From [Mycobacterium] fortunisiensis (lineage in GTDB: Bacteria > Actinomycetota > Actinomycetes > Mycobacteriales > Mycobacteriaceae): 64,000 bases of DNA. Where the stretch lies: contig NZ_VOMB01000009.1 in assembly GCF_019050325.1 (NCBI RefSeq), positions 1 through 64,000 on the forward strand. Reading direction: 5' to 3'. Below, piece by piece: positions 25,169 to 34,460 of this stretch. The notes under the pieces are model-generated. The model did not search any database and had not been told where the DNA came from. It saw nothing but the letters and a program-made list of their open reading frames with translations. Each line of letters begins with the position of its first letter. The stretch's first letter is position 1. The translations under genes and the position numbers were made by a program.

Positions 25169-26278
25169 ATGAGATTCGGCATTTGCCTGCAGGCACTGAA
25201 TTCCGCCGACTGGGAGCGTGTCATCGCCGAGGACTGGACTCGGCCACCGGTGGTGCCCGACCATGTGCTGTGGGAGGAGAACATCCATCTGGGGCTGCTG
25301 GCCGAACCGTTGGGTTTCGATTCGATGTGGACGACCGAGCATCACTTCGGACCGCATTGCATGGAGCCCAATCCTCTTGAACTGCTTGCCTATTTCGCCG
25401 GGGCCACCAAAACCATCGACTTTGGCACCATGGTGATTGTGCTGCCCTGGCATCACCCATTACAGGTGGCCGAGGAGATCGCTCTGTTCGATATCCTGCT
25501 GCAGGGCCGCAAGTTGTCGGTCGGTGTGGGGCGAGGCCTGGGACAGTCCGAGTTCGCCGGTTTCGGCATCGACATGGCCGAGTCGCGGGGCCGGTTCGTC
25601 GAGAGCATCGAGATCCTCAAACTCGCCCTGACCAAGGAACGGTTCTCCTACGACGGCGAGTTCTACCAGATCCCCGAGACCTCAACCCGGCCACGGCCGC
25701 GCTCAACTGATCTGATCGACAACATGCTGGGCGTATTCACCAGTCCACAATCGTTGACCACCGTTGCCCAGGCCGGACTCAACCCGATGTTCGTCGCCGC
25801 CCAGAGCGCCGATGTGATCCGCAGCCAGGTGGCTGAATTCAATGATCTGCGTAGCGGGCTGGGCCTGCCTGCAGCCAAACCGATTGTGCACCAGTGGGTG
25901 TACTGCACCGAGACCGAAGAAGATGCCCGCAAGATGGGCAAGCGGTACATCACGCAACTCGGGGTGGAGACCAACCATCACTACAACCTCGGCGACGCTG
26001 CGCACTGGGACGGCATCAAGGGGTATGAATATCAGCTCGACCAGGCCAAGAACGGTCTGGTCGGCAACATGGACCTGCATCTGGTCGGCACCCCCGAGCA
26101 ATGCATCGAGCGCGTGCAGAGGCTGCGAGAAATCACCAATTGCAGCGAGATCGTGGGCCTGTTCCATTTCGGTGGCATGCCGATCGAGACCGCCGAGAAG
26201 AGCATGCGGTTGTTCGCCGACGAAGTGATGCCGGCGGTCCGCGCAATGGACGCCGACGCCGCGGCGGCCACACTGTGA
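25169..26278 (+). CDS. Luciferase-like flavin monooxygenase (369 aa)
   Basis: This is a bacterial-luciferase-fold TIM barrel. An N-terminal strand MRFGICLQ is followed by GFDSMWTTEHHFGPH, then the active-site loop region LPWHHPLQVAEEIALFD and LSVGVGRGLGQSEFAGFG, which match group C flavin monooxygenases and LLM oxidoreductases. The EHHF signature suggests FMN-using alkanal or alkane-type monooxygenases rather than F420 enzymes, but this is not certain. It heads an operon with MaoC, a truncated ligase, a P450 and a CoA ligase (to 31529). Two adjacent palindromes stand before it. It probably inserts oxygen into a hydrophobic intermediate. Confidence 0.87.
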   Translation: MRFGICLQALNSADWERVIAEDWTRPPVVPDHVLWEENIHLGLLAEPLGFDSMWTTEHHFGPHCMEPNPLELLAYFAGATKTIDFGTMVIVLPWHHPLQVAEEIALFDILLQGRKLSVGVGRGLGQSEFAGFGIDMAESRGRFVESIEILKLALTKERFSYDGEFYQIPETSTRPRPRSTDLIDNMLGVFTSPQSLTTVAQAGLNPMFVAAQSADVIRSQVAEFNDLRSGLGLPAAKPIVHQWVYCTETEEDARKMGKRYITQLGVETNHHYNLGDAAHWDGIKGYEYQLDQAKNGLVGNMDLHLVGTPEQCIERVQRLREITNCSEIVGLFHFGGMPIETAEKSMRLFADEVMPAVRAMDADAAAATL

Positions 26279-26336
26279 TGTAACCGTCTCCCGCTCGTGC
26301 CGTCGGACACGAGATGCTCGTCAATGTTAGAAGGAC

Positions 26337-26798
26337 ATGAACGTGCGCGTTTTCGATTCGATCAATGACCTTGTCGCTGTCAAGGGGCAAGCCCTGGGCA
26401 CCAGTGAGTGGGTGCAGATAACCCAGGACGCAGTGAACTTGTTCGCCGACGCGACCGGTGATCATCAATGGATTCACGTCGATCCGCAGCGGGCGGCCCA
26501 GGGCCCATTCGGTGCCACGATCGCGCACGGGTACATGACCTTGTCGTTGCTTCCGCGGCTGATGGCGCAGATGTACACCGTCAACGGGATCAAACTGGCC
26601 ATCAACTACGGACTGAACAAGGTCCGCTTTCCGGCCCCTGTGCCAGTCGGATCGAACGTACGCGCCACCAGCACCTTGGTGGGGGTCGACGAGCTCGGCG
26701 ACGACACCGTTCAGCTGACGGTGTCGACCACAGTTGAGATCGAAGGCTCGGCCAAACCTGCCTGTGTTGCCGAGAGTGTGCTGCGCTACATCGGCTGA
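26337..26798 (+). CDS. MaoC-like (R)-specific enoyl-CoA hydratase (153 aa)
   Basis: This is a single hot-dog domain. The catalytic pair appears in ATGDHQWIHVDPQRA (Asp near 42, His near 47), followed by the overhang segment FGATIAHGYMTLSL. This layout is that of mycobacterial HtdZ/HtdX-type hydratases, which add water to trans-2-enoyl-CoA to give (3R)-hydroxyacyl-CoA. The ATG has an AGAAGGA ribosome site. It follows the luciferase-like gene by 58 nt and would act after an acyl-CoA dehydrogenase in the breakdown of the CoA ester made by the ligases of this region. Confidence 0.87.
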   Translation: MNVRVFDSINDLVAVKGQALGTSEWVQITQDAVNLFADATGDHQWIHVDPQRAAQGPFGATIAHGYMTLSLLPRLMAQMYTVNGIKLAINYGLNKVRFPAPVPVGSNVRATSTLVGVDELGDDTVQLTVSTTVEIEGSAKPACVAESVLRYIG

Positions 26799-26842
26799 CG
26801 ATCGGTGTTCGATCCAACCTGCCAGGAAGCTGAATCGTCGCC

Positions 26843-28516
26843 ATGATTGAGTGTGACAACGCTGCCGATATCGTCTGGCGGCCGAAGCCGTCCGACATCG
26901 CGGCAGCCAACGTCACGGATTTCATGGCGTGGCTGTCCCGGCACCGTGGGATCACTGTCAAGACGTGGGATGAGCTGTGGGCCTGGTCGGTTCGCGATCT
27001 GGCGGCGTTCTGGAGTGCACTATGGTCCTACTATCGGGTGATTGCCGAGCGTGGGCCTGACCAGATCGTCAGCCCGGACCCGATGCCGGGCGCACGCTGG
27101 TTCGACGGAGCCCGCCTGAACTACGCGGAGAACATCCTGGCGAGGGCCCCGCGCGATCGTGCTGCTTTGATCGAGGTTGCCGAGGATCAGCCACCGAGGC
27201 GTTGGTCCACCGAACAGATCACCGGCATGGTGGGTGCCTTGTCCCACGAGCTCACAAAGCGAGGTGTCCGTCCTGGTGATCGGGTGGCCGGATATCTGCC
27301 CAACGTTCCCGAGGCGGTGATCGCACTGTTGGCCACCGCCGCGATAGGTGCGGTGTGGTCCTCATGTGGGCCGGAATTCGGCACCAGCAGCGTGATCGAC
27401 CGGTTCGGCCAGATCGAGCCGTCTGTGCTGCTGGTCGTGGATGGCTATCGCTACGGCGGCAACATCCACGATCGCCGCGACGCGATCGCCGAAATTCGGG
27501 CACAGTTGCCGTCGGTGCACACCACTATCATGGTGCGCAAGCTACAACCAGAGGCTCCACTACCATTGGGCACGTTGGCCTTTGAGGAGCTGGTTGCCAC
27601 ACCACGGCCACCGGTGTTCACCGCGGTGTTGGCCGGTCACCCACTGTGGGTGTTGTTCACCTCCGGATCCACCGGCCGGCCCAAAGGCATCGTGCACAGC
27701 CATGGCGGGATCGTCTTGGAGCACCTCAAATCGCTGGGTCTGTGTCTCGACGTCGGGCCCGCGGACACGATGTTCTTCGCCAGCTCGACCAGTTGGATGG
27801 CCTGGAACTACGGTATCGGAGCATTGCTACACGGCGCGTCGGTGGTGCTTTCCTGTGCCGACCCGGCACGTCCTCGGTCCGACGGACTCTTCGCCGTCGC
27901 GGCTCAGACCGGTACCACGGTGCTGGGTCTGGGGTCGGCCTATATCACCTCGTTGGCCAAGCAGAACATGGTGTTACGCGATCGACTCGACCTGAGTGCG
28001 CTGCGTCTGGTGATGCCAACCGGGTCGCCCCTGCCGCCGGCGGGGTGGCGGTGGCTGGCACGTGAACTCGATGCCCGCGTTGACTCCATCTGCGGCGGCA
28101 CCGAAGTGTGTACGGTGTTCTTTTGTGGCAACCCGCTCACGGCGGTACACGCAGGGCGGATATCGGGTTGTTCTCTGGGTGTTGAGGTACAGGCGTGGGA
28201 TCACGCGGGCCGGCCGCAGTGCGAGCAGTTGGGTGAGATGATCGTCACCACTGCGATGCCGTCGATGCCGCTCTTCTTGTGGGGCGATGTCGACCATAAA
28301 CGTTACCGTGAAACGTATTTCGAGACGTACCCCGGCGTCTGGTGTCAGGGCGACTGGGTCATCATCGAGCGTGATGGTTCAGTTGCCGTCGCCGGCCGAT
28401 CCGACGCCACGCTCAACCGCGGCGGGGTGCGTCTGGGCTCGGCCGAAGTCTATGCCGTGGTCGATCGATCACCCCGAGGCGCTGCACTGGTTCGCCGAAT
28501 GGGCCGCTACCCGTGA
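26843..28516 (+). pseudogene. Acetoacetyl-CoA synthetase-like ligase lacking its C-terminal domain
   Basis: The first 540 residues match acetoacetyl-CoA synthetase-like adenylate-forming enzymes: an N-terminal cap with LNYAENIL, P-loop LFTSGSTGRPKGIVH near 270, CGGTEVC and GSAEVYAVV. Members are usually about 650 residues. Here, directly after GSAEVYAVV, the reading frame runs into unrelated Arg-rich sequence and stops at 28514-28516. The C-terminal subdomain that carries the catalytic lysine is missing. The +1 frame over 28450-28550 encodes another plausible protein end (DHPEALHWFAEW and so on), which suggests that a deletion joined two genes. It could at most catalyse adenylation; probably inactive. 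Confidence 0.72.
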
Positions 28517-28611
28517 CGGCGCCAAAACGGTTGCAAGCAAGTTTGATTGAGCAGAACATCTGACCGAGCAAAACATTGAGATCCGACCGCCACCGCTACC
28601 TTGGAGAGCAA

Positions 28612-29826
28612 GTGACAACGTCAACGCTGATGTTCGACCCGTTTTCGGACGACTTCTTCAATGGCCCCTACGCAACCTACGCGCGGATGCGCGACGAATC
28701 TCCGGTCTATTACAGCCCTGATTACGATTTCTATGCGCTGACCCGCCACGCTGACGTGGCCGCAGCATTCAAAGACCACGAGACCTTCTCCTCGGCAAGG
28801 GGAGTGGACTTGTCGATGGTTCGCGCGATGATCGCGGCAGGCGAGAACCCCAGCCCGCAGATGATCATCTACATGGACCCGCCCGACCATCGGCAAATGC
28901 GGAGCCTGGTCAACAAGGTCTTTACGCCCAGGGCCATTCAAAGTCTGACCCACATGGTCACCGAACAGATCGAGCTTCATCTTCCGGAAGACACCGATCA
29001 TTTCGATGCGGTCCAGGATTTCTCGGCTCTGTTCCCCGTGGAAGTGATCACGCGGATGATGGGTGTCGACGTGTCCCAGGCACAGCAGGTTCGACATTGG
29101 ATCGACCGATCGCTGCACCGCGCGCCCGGCCAGATCGACATGGACGAGGACGGTATCCAGGCCGGTATCGAGATCGGGATGTGGTGCTACGACCTCGTCC
29201 AACAGCGCCGTGACAGCCCGAAGGATGACATGATCAGCAGACTGATCGCCGCCGAGATCCTGGGCGACGACGGCCTGCCGCGCCGGCTCGACGACATCGA
29301 GATCACCGGCTTCGCCGCGCTTCTCGGTGGTGCCGGCGCGGAGACCGTCACCAAACTGATCGGCAGCGCCGTGGTGCTTTTCGCCAAGAACCCAGAACAG
29401 TGGCAGAAGCTGCTCGATGATCGCAGCAAGGTGCCGTTGGCCGTCGAGGAGTTACTGCGATATGAGGCTCCGGCTCAGTACAACGTCCGCTGCTCGACTC
29501 GCGACGTGACCCTGCACGGTGTGACGATCCCAGCCGAGAAGCCGGTATTCCTGGTGGGCGGTTCGGCCAATCGGGACCCTCGTGCCTGGACCGACCCTGA
29601 CAGGTTCGACATCGACCGCGACCACACCGAGGCCCAAAATCTGGGATTCGGCTACGGTATTCACAGCTGCCTGGGGGCTGCGTTGGCTCGTATGGAAAGC
29701 GCTGTTGCGCTGAACCGATTGCTCGACATCATGCCGCGGTACGAAATCGACTGGGATCACTGCCGCCGGGTCAGCATGCAGAACGTCGCTGGGTGGCACA
29801 ACGTTCCGGTGCGGGTTTTGCGGTAG
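28612..29826 (+). CDS. Cytochrome P450 (404 aa), AGAETV group
   Basis: This is a paralogue of the P450s at 9867 and 36775. It opens FDPFSDDFF and has YMDPPDHRQMRSLVNKVFTPRAI, I-helix GGAGAETVTK, K-helix EELLRYE and haem loop FGYGIHSCLG with its cysteine near 353. GTG 28612 is preferred because the start then aligns with the paralogues and GGAGAG lies just upstream; an ATG at 28576 would add 12 unmatched residues. It lies 95 nt after the truncated ligase and 5 nt before a CoA ligase. It uses Pro and Met around SLHRAPGQI as the 9867 enzyme does, so similar substrates are likely. Confidence 0.9.
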   Translation: MTTSTLMFDPFSDDFFNGPYATYARMRDESPVYYSPDYDFYALTRHADVAAAFKDHETFSSARGVDLSMVRAMIAAGENPSPQMIIYMDPPDHRQMRSLVNKVFTPRAIQSLTHMVTEQIELHLPEDTDHFDAVQDFSALFPVEVITRMMGVDVSQAQQVRHWIDRSLHRAPGQIDMDEDGIQAGIEIGMWCYDLVQQRRDSPKDDMISRLIAAEILGDDGLPRRLDDIEITGFAALLGGAGAETVTKLIGSAVVLFAKNPEQWQKLLDDRSKVPLAVEELLRYEAPAQYNVRCSTRDVTLHGVTIPAEKPVFLVGGSANRDPRAWTDPDRFDIDRDHTEAQNLGFGYGIHSCLGAALARMESAVALNRLLDIMPRYEIDWDHCRRVSMQNVAGWHNVPVRVLR

Positions 29827-29831
29827 CGCGT

Positions 29832-31529
29832 ATGACCGCCGAACCGTCACCGTCGACCCCATCCTGGACCACGAACTATCCGGCCGGGGTTCCTTCGCAG
29901 TTGCCGGTCGAGTTCGCGACGATGCTGCAGGCGTGGGAACGTCAGGTGCAGACACGGCCGGGTGCGCCCTCGGTCCATTACTTCGATGTGACGCTGAGCA
30001 TCGCCGAGATTGACAGGGCCGCTTCACTGTTGGCTGTTCGGCTGCAGGACGACGGACTGCAACCGGGTGATCGGATGGCAATCTATCTGCAGAACGACCC
30101 GCAGTGGTTGGTGGCTCTGCTGGCAGGTTGGAAGTGCGGGGCCGTGCCCGTGGCGGTGAACCCGATGCTGCGCGCCGAAGAGCTGCGGCACGTCCTGGTT
30201 GATTCCGGTGCGCGCGCCCTCGTTTGCCTGGACAGCCTGTACTCGTCGGTTCGGGAAGTCGCCGGAGGGACCGAGCTGTGCAATATCATCACGACGCATC
30301 CGCTCGACATGACCCCAGACGCCGCGGTTCCCGACGCGTTGGCTGCCCGTATGTCATCTCGGCAGATCTTCGATGCCGCATCGGATTGGCGCGCTATCAC
30401 CGCTGGCAGTTCGAAAGATGTGGTGCGACAGGGGAGATTTCCTGCGACGGCTGAGATCGGAGCGCTGGTCTACACGTCGGGGACCACTGGCCCGCAGAAG
30501 GGCGCGATGAACACCCACCGCGCGATGGTGCACAGTTCCGCCGTGTACTGCCGCTGGTGGGATATTCGGGCGGAGCGCGACGTGATTGTCGGGGTGGCCC
30601 CGCTGTTTCACATCACCGGTCTTATCGCCGTTCTCGGCGTACACATCCTCGGCGGCGCGCCAATTGTGCTGATGCATCGGTTCGATGCCGATTACACGCT
30701 GCGTGCGGTCCAGCGATGGCAGGGCACGTTCATGATCGGTGCGAGCACGGCGTTCATCGCGCTGATCAACCAGCCGGATTTGGCCCAGATCGATGTGTCG
30801 TCGTTGACCAAGGCCGTATCGGGTGGCGCGCCCGTCAGTCCGGCGCTGATTGATCGAGTGCATGCCGCTACCGGCTGGACGTTGCGTGGTGCGTACGGCC
30901 TGACCGAGACGACGTCGCCGACCCACCTGGGGCCGGTCGCCGTCGATCCACCCACTGACCCGGAATCCGGCGCGACTGCGGTAGGTATCCCCGTCCCCGG
31001 CGCCCGGGTGCGCATCGTCGATCCTGCTACCGGAGTGGACCTACCGCCTGGCGGTACCGGAGAAATCGTGGTGTCGGGTCCAATGGTGGTGCCGGGTTAC
31101 TGGCGACGCCCCGAAGAGTCGGCGCGGGCGATCGTCGACGGATGGCTGCATACCGGCGACATCGGCAAGATGATCGACGGCGGCTGGCTGTTCGTCATCG
31201 ACCGGCTCAAAGACGTCATCAATGCCGGCGGATACAAAGTCTTTCCGCGTGACGTCGAGGATGTGCTGTATCGGCACCCTGCCGTATTGGAGGCCGCGGT
31301 CGTCGGAGTGCCCGACGACTATCGCGGCGAAACTGTCAAGGCGTTCGTGTCGTTGATCCAGGGCGCGACCGCCAGCCCGCAGGAAATCATCGGCTTCTGC
31401 CGCGATCGCATGGCGGCCTACAAATACCCTCGGTCGGTGGTGATCGTCGATGAACTGCCCAAGAACACCGCCGGGAAGATTCTCCGACGCGAGCTGCGCA
31501 GGTCGGTGGGCCGACCGTCTGTCGGGTGA
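29832..31529 (+). CDS. AMP-binding fatty-acyl-CoA-ligase-like protein (565 aa)
   Basis: This is a complete adenylate-forming ligase with P-loop YTSGTTGPQKGAM near 213, AYGLTETTSPTH near 355, hinge GWLHTGDIG near 435, YKVFPRDVEDV near 470 and the C-terminal lysine in KNTAGKILRR near 549. It is of the long-/medium-chain FadD type and would turn a carboxylic acid into an acyl-CoA. It starts at ATG 29832, 5 nt after the P450 stop, and ends the operon that began at 25169. Together with the MaoC hydratase it supports a CoA-dependent breakdown route. Confidence 0.87.
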   Translation: MTAEPSPSTPSWTTNYPAGVPSQLPVEFATMLQAWERQVQTRPGAPSVHYFDVTLSIAEIDRAASLLAVRLQDDGLQPGDRMAIYLQNDPQWLVALLAGWKCGAVPVAVNPMLRAEELRHVLVDSGARALVCLDSLYSSVREVAGGTELCNIITTHPLDMTPDAAVPDALAARMSSRQIFDAASDWRAITAGSSKDVVRQGRFPATAEIGALVYTSGTTGPQKGAMNTHRAMVHSSAVYCRWWDIRAERDVIVGVAPLFHITGLIAVLGVHILGGAPIVLMHRFDADYTLRAVQRWQGTFMIGASTAFIALINQPDLAQIDVSSLTKAVSGGAPVSPALIDRVHAATGWTLRGAYGLTETTSPTHLGPVAVDPPTDPESGATAVGIPVPGARVRIVDPATGVDLPPGGTGEIVVSGPMVVPGYWRRPEESARAIVDGWLHTGDIGKMIDGGWLFVIDRLKDVINAGGYKVFPRDVEDVLYRHPAVLEAAVVGVPDDYRGETVKAFVSLIQGATASPQEIIGFCRDRMAAYKYPRSVVIVDELPKNTAGKILRRELRRSVGRPSVG

Positions 31530-31625
31530 TCGGCGCCGGTTGCAGACCAGGCGACCGCGCAGGGCGTCGAGGAAAGTGGTGGAGTCCGTCACCGTTGCAA
31601 TGGGTTTGGCGGACAGAGGTGCACG

Positions 31626-33563
31626 TCAGGAGTTGTGCAGGAGATGATCTTCGGCGTGGACGGTGTTGGTCATGTTCCAGTAGTCCACGATGCGCCAGGG
31701 CGACAGGACGTAGACGTTGCCGTCGGCGGACTTGTACCAGGAGTGTTCGATCGAGGGATGACCCCACATCAATGTCGACAGTTCATCCTGCTGCCTGGTG
31801 CGATAGTGCTGGTGGGCAACGGTTGTCGGTTCGATCGCGGTGTGACCGCCGTCGATCACGGTGCGCAGGGCCTCGCCGATGTAGCGCATCTGCAACTCCG
31901 ACATCAAGATCACGCTGCCGGCGTGGGCCAGCCCGGTGCCGGGTCCGTTCATCATGAAGAAGTTGGGGAAACCCGGCACCGAAACGCCGTTGTAGGCGGT
32001 GGGTTTGCCGTCCCACACGGCGGACAGCGACACCCCGTCGCGGCCGATGATCTCCATCGGCCAGAGCACTTCACTGGCCCGAAAACCGGTCGCCAGGATG
32101 ATCACGTCGACCTCGTGACGACCGGTGTCGGTGCACACGGCGGTGGCGGTGATATCGGTGATACCGTCGCGCACCAATTCGACATGTGGCCGGGTCAGGC
32201 AGCGTAACCAGCTGCCGTTGTCCTGCAACATGCGTTTTGCCATCGGCGGATAGTTCGGGGTGACCTGGTCGATCAGGTCCGGCCGATCGGCCAGCTGGCT
32301 GGCGATCCAGGCGGTGAACAGCTCGCGGCGGGCAGCGCTGGCCGCATTGGCGGTGCGCGGAAAATCGGGCCAGGCGGGGTCGGCGCGCACCAGCTCCAAC
32401 AGCCGGTCGCTCGACTGCCACATGAGCATGAACCGATACCACCTCGCGTATCCCGGCAAGTGTTGCATCGCCCAGCGTTCACCGGGGGCCACCGGGTCGT
32501 GGTAGCGCGGGTTGGGGGCCATCCACTGCGGGGTGCGCTGGAACACCACCAGCTCGGCGACGTCGTCGACGATGGCCGGGCCGATCTGGAATCCGCTGGC
32601 GCCGGCGCCGATCAGCGCCACCCGCTTACCGGAGAGATCCACGCTGTGGTCCCACTGCGCCGAGTGGAACACCGGCCCGCTGAACCGGTCCATCCCCGGC
32701 AACTCGGGGATGTGCGGCCGGTTCAGGATGCCGACACCACTGATTATCGCGTTGGCCCAGCGGGTCGTCTCGGAGCCGTCGGGCCCGCGCAACGTGACTG
32801 CCCATCGGCCGGTGTGCTGATCCCACTGCGCGCGAAGCACTTCGTGGCGCCACAGTACGTGCCGGGCGAGGTCGTGCTCGGCCATCACCTCGCGGAAGTA
32901 GTCGCGGAGCTCCGGTTGGCGGGTGTAGTACTCGCTGAACTCACCGTTGGACTCGAATGAATAGGAGTAGTAGTGGCTGGCGACGTCGACCCGGCAACCC
33001 GGGTAGGTGTTTTCCAGCCATGTGCCGCCGGCATCGTCGTTCTTGTCGACGATCTGGAATGCGATCCCGGCCTCCTGCAGGCGGATACCGGCCAACAATC
33101 CCGACTCACCGCATCCGATGATCAGAACCGAAAAGTCCGCCGCGGTACGGGGCGGACGAGCCAACCTGATCGAGCGTGGGTTGGCGCCGGCGAGGTCCAT
33201 TTCCTCGGCATAGAGAGCGGCGTAGTCATCGGGCACCGGCTCGCAGGCGATCCAGTCCATGATCTCGCGCATCACGGCATCGTCGAGCGGTACGGGGGTC
33301 GGGCACCCGGCATCGCGCCAGGCGCAGATCTGTTTGTGCGCGTCCCGACGCAACTGATCCTGTTCGTCGACGGTCAGCTTGCCCTGGAACTCGTTGAGCA
33401 CGAACTGGTTCGGTCGGATCGGTCCTCGCAACAACGACGTATCACCGGTGATGGTGACCGTCGCGGCGACCAGGGCGGACACCGATGTCTGCGCCAGTGC
33501 CTCGGCGATTGCCGCGTCGTCCTCGGTGATCGCTGTCGTGTCCAGATGGCGGGGCCGCGTCAT
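31626..33563 (-). CDS. Baeyer-Villiger-type flavin monooxygenase with N-terminal extension (645 aa)
   Basis: After about 140 residues of helical N-terminal extension comes the FAD Rossmann motif IIGCGESG near 147-154, then the BVMO fingerprint FSGPVFHSAQWDHS (FxGxxxHxxxW) near 293-303, and the NADPH motif GAGASG near 319. Type I Baeyer-Villiger monooxygenases insert oxygen next to a ketone to give an ester or lactone; long-N-terminal forms are common in mycobacteria and include steroid-type enzymes. It diverges from the TetR at 33622, with a palindrome between them, and is convergent with the CoA ligase operon. Substrate unknown. Confidence 0.9.
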   Translation of the reverse strand: MTRPRHLDTTAITEDDAAIAEALAQTSVSALVAATVTITGDTSLLRGPIRPNQFVLNEFQGKLTVDEQDQLRRDAHKQICAWRDAGCPTPVPLDDAVMREIMDWIACEPVPDDYAALYAEEMDLAGANPRSIRLARPPRTAADFSVLIIGCGESGLLAGIRLQEAGIAFQIVDKNDDAGGTWLENTYPGCRVDVASHYYSYSFESNGEFSEYYTRQPELRDYFREVMAEHDLARHVLWRHEVLRAQWDQHTGRWAVTLRGPDGSETTRWANAIISGVGILNRPHIPELPGMDRFSGPVFHSAQWDHSVDLSGKRVALIGAGASGFQIGPAIVDDVAELVVFQRTPQWMAPNPRYHDPVAPGERWAMQHLPGYARWYRFMLMWQSSDRLLELVRADPAWPDFPRTANAASAARRELFTAWIASQLADRPDLIDQVTPNYPPMAKRMLQDNGSWLRCLTRPHVELVRDGITDITATAVCTDTGRHEVDVIILATGFRASEVLWPMEIIGRDGVSLSAVWDGKPTAYNGVSVPGFPNFFMMNGPGTGLAHAGSVILMSELQMRYIGEALRTVIDGGHTAIEPTTVAHQHYRTRQQDELSTLMWGHPSIEHSWYKSADGNVYVLSPWRIVDYWNMTNTVHAEDHLLHNS

Positions 33564-33613
33564 GTTGACCGTCCTTTGGAAATCGGATGCTCTGACATTA
33601 TCAAGTGTCTATC

Positions 33614-33631
33614 TGGCACTCATGAGTGTCA
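33614..33631. promoter_or_regulatory. Candidate operator, palindrome with CACTCATGAGTG core
   Basis: CACTCATGAGTG (33617-33628) is a perfect 12-bp palindrome, flanked by TG and CA to make an 18-bp imperfect one. It lies in the BVMO/TetR divergent region, 51 nt before the BVMO start, and covers the ATG at 33622. Confidence 0.5.
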
Positions 33632-34263
33632 AGATGGCCTACGTGGGTATCCTGCTCGATGTGTCCGCCACTCACGGTTCGCTGGCCGATGTCAAACGTC
33701 GGGCAGCGATCGATCACATCCTGGCCGCCGCCCGCCGTCTGGTCCTCACTTCCGGCCTCGACGTCACCATGGACGAGGTGGCCGAGGCCAGCGGCGCCAG
33801 CCGGCGCACCTTGTTCCGCCATTTCGCCACCCGGGACAAGCTGCTGGCGGCGGCCTTCGAAGCGGGCATTCTCGATTACCGTGCCCAGCTGCCCACGCTG
33901 ACCGGTGACCCGCAGGATTGGTTGCGACGCACCTGCCGGGCGGCGCATGAGATGAATGCGACGATCGGGCGCGGATTTTTCGAACTGAGCTCACGGCGAG
34001 ACCTGTCACCCGAGCTCGCTGCGGTGGAAGTCAATCGGCTCGGTGAATTTCGGGCGGCCATGACCGACATCGCGCAGGTTCTGTGGACATCCACCGGCCA
34101 CGCCGGCCAGGTGCCGGCAGAGTTGCATGCCACGGTGTGCGCGCACCTGAGTCCCTACTTCACCGCTGCGTTGCTGATCGACGCTGGACAAACCTGGTCG
34201 GCGGCAGCCGATCTGGCTTACGGTGCGATTTCCTCCACTCTGCAGACTTTCGGTGCCGATTGA
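33622..34263 (+). CDS. TetR-family regulator divergent from the Baeyer-Villiger monooxygenase
   Basis: The helix-turn-helix domain (DEVAEASGASRRTLFRHFATRDKL) is followed by a helical ligand domain with RGFFELSSRRDLSPELAAVEVNRLG. It is a separate branch from the other TetRs in the window. The start is uncertain: ATG 33622 lies inside a palindrome. ATG 33634 or GTG 33661 give proteins of 209 or 200 residues that begin closer to the helix-turn-helix and are equally plausible. Its position, back to back with the BVMO gene, suggests that it represses that gene and itself. Ligand unknown. Confidence 0.8.
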   Translation: MSVKMAYVGILLDVSATHGSLADVKRRAAIDHILAAARRLVLTSGLDVTMDEVAEASGASRRTLFRHFATRDKLLAAAFEAGILDYRAQLPTLTGDPQDWLRRTCRAAHEMNATIGRGFFELSSRRDLSPELAAVEVNRLGEFRAAMTDIAQVLWTSTGHAGQVPAELHATVCAHLSPYFTAALLIDAGQTWSAAADLAYGAISSTLQTFGAD

Positions 34264-34304
34264 CGGCCTGGTTCGCCTGCCCCGGCCGACGGCGGCACCG
34301 GGAA

Positions 34305-34331
34305 CTTTACAAAATCAGTGAAAACTGTCAC
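34305..34331 (+). promoter_or_regulatory. 27-bp conserved box, copy B
   Basis: CTTTAC, ten bases, then AAAACTGTCAC, 130 nt before the gene at 34461. Same spacing as the copies at 9724, 40505 and 48504. The inner repeat is weaker here (TTTACA / GTGAAA). Confidence 0.65.
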
Positions 34332-34460
34332 GCTTGGCTACGGGTTTGACGGTGACTACAAAACCGTCGATTTGTCCGATATCAAGGGACACGTGCTGCC
34401 ATGGTGTGACAGCAGCGCGGCCGAAATGAGGGTTCGTGGTGTTAGAGAAGGCGACCGGTC

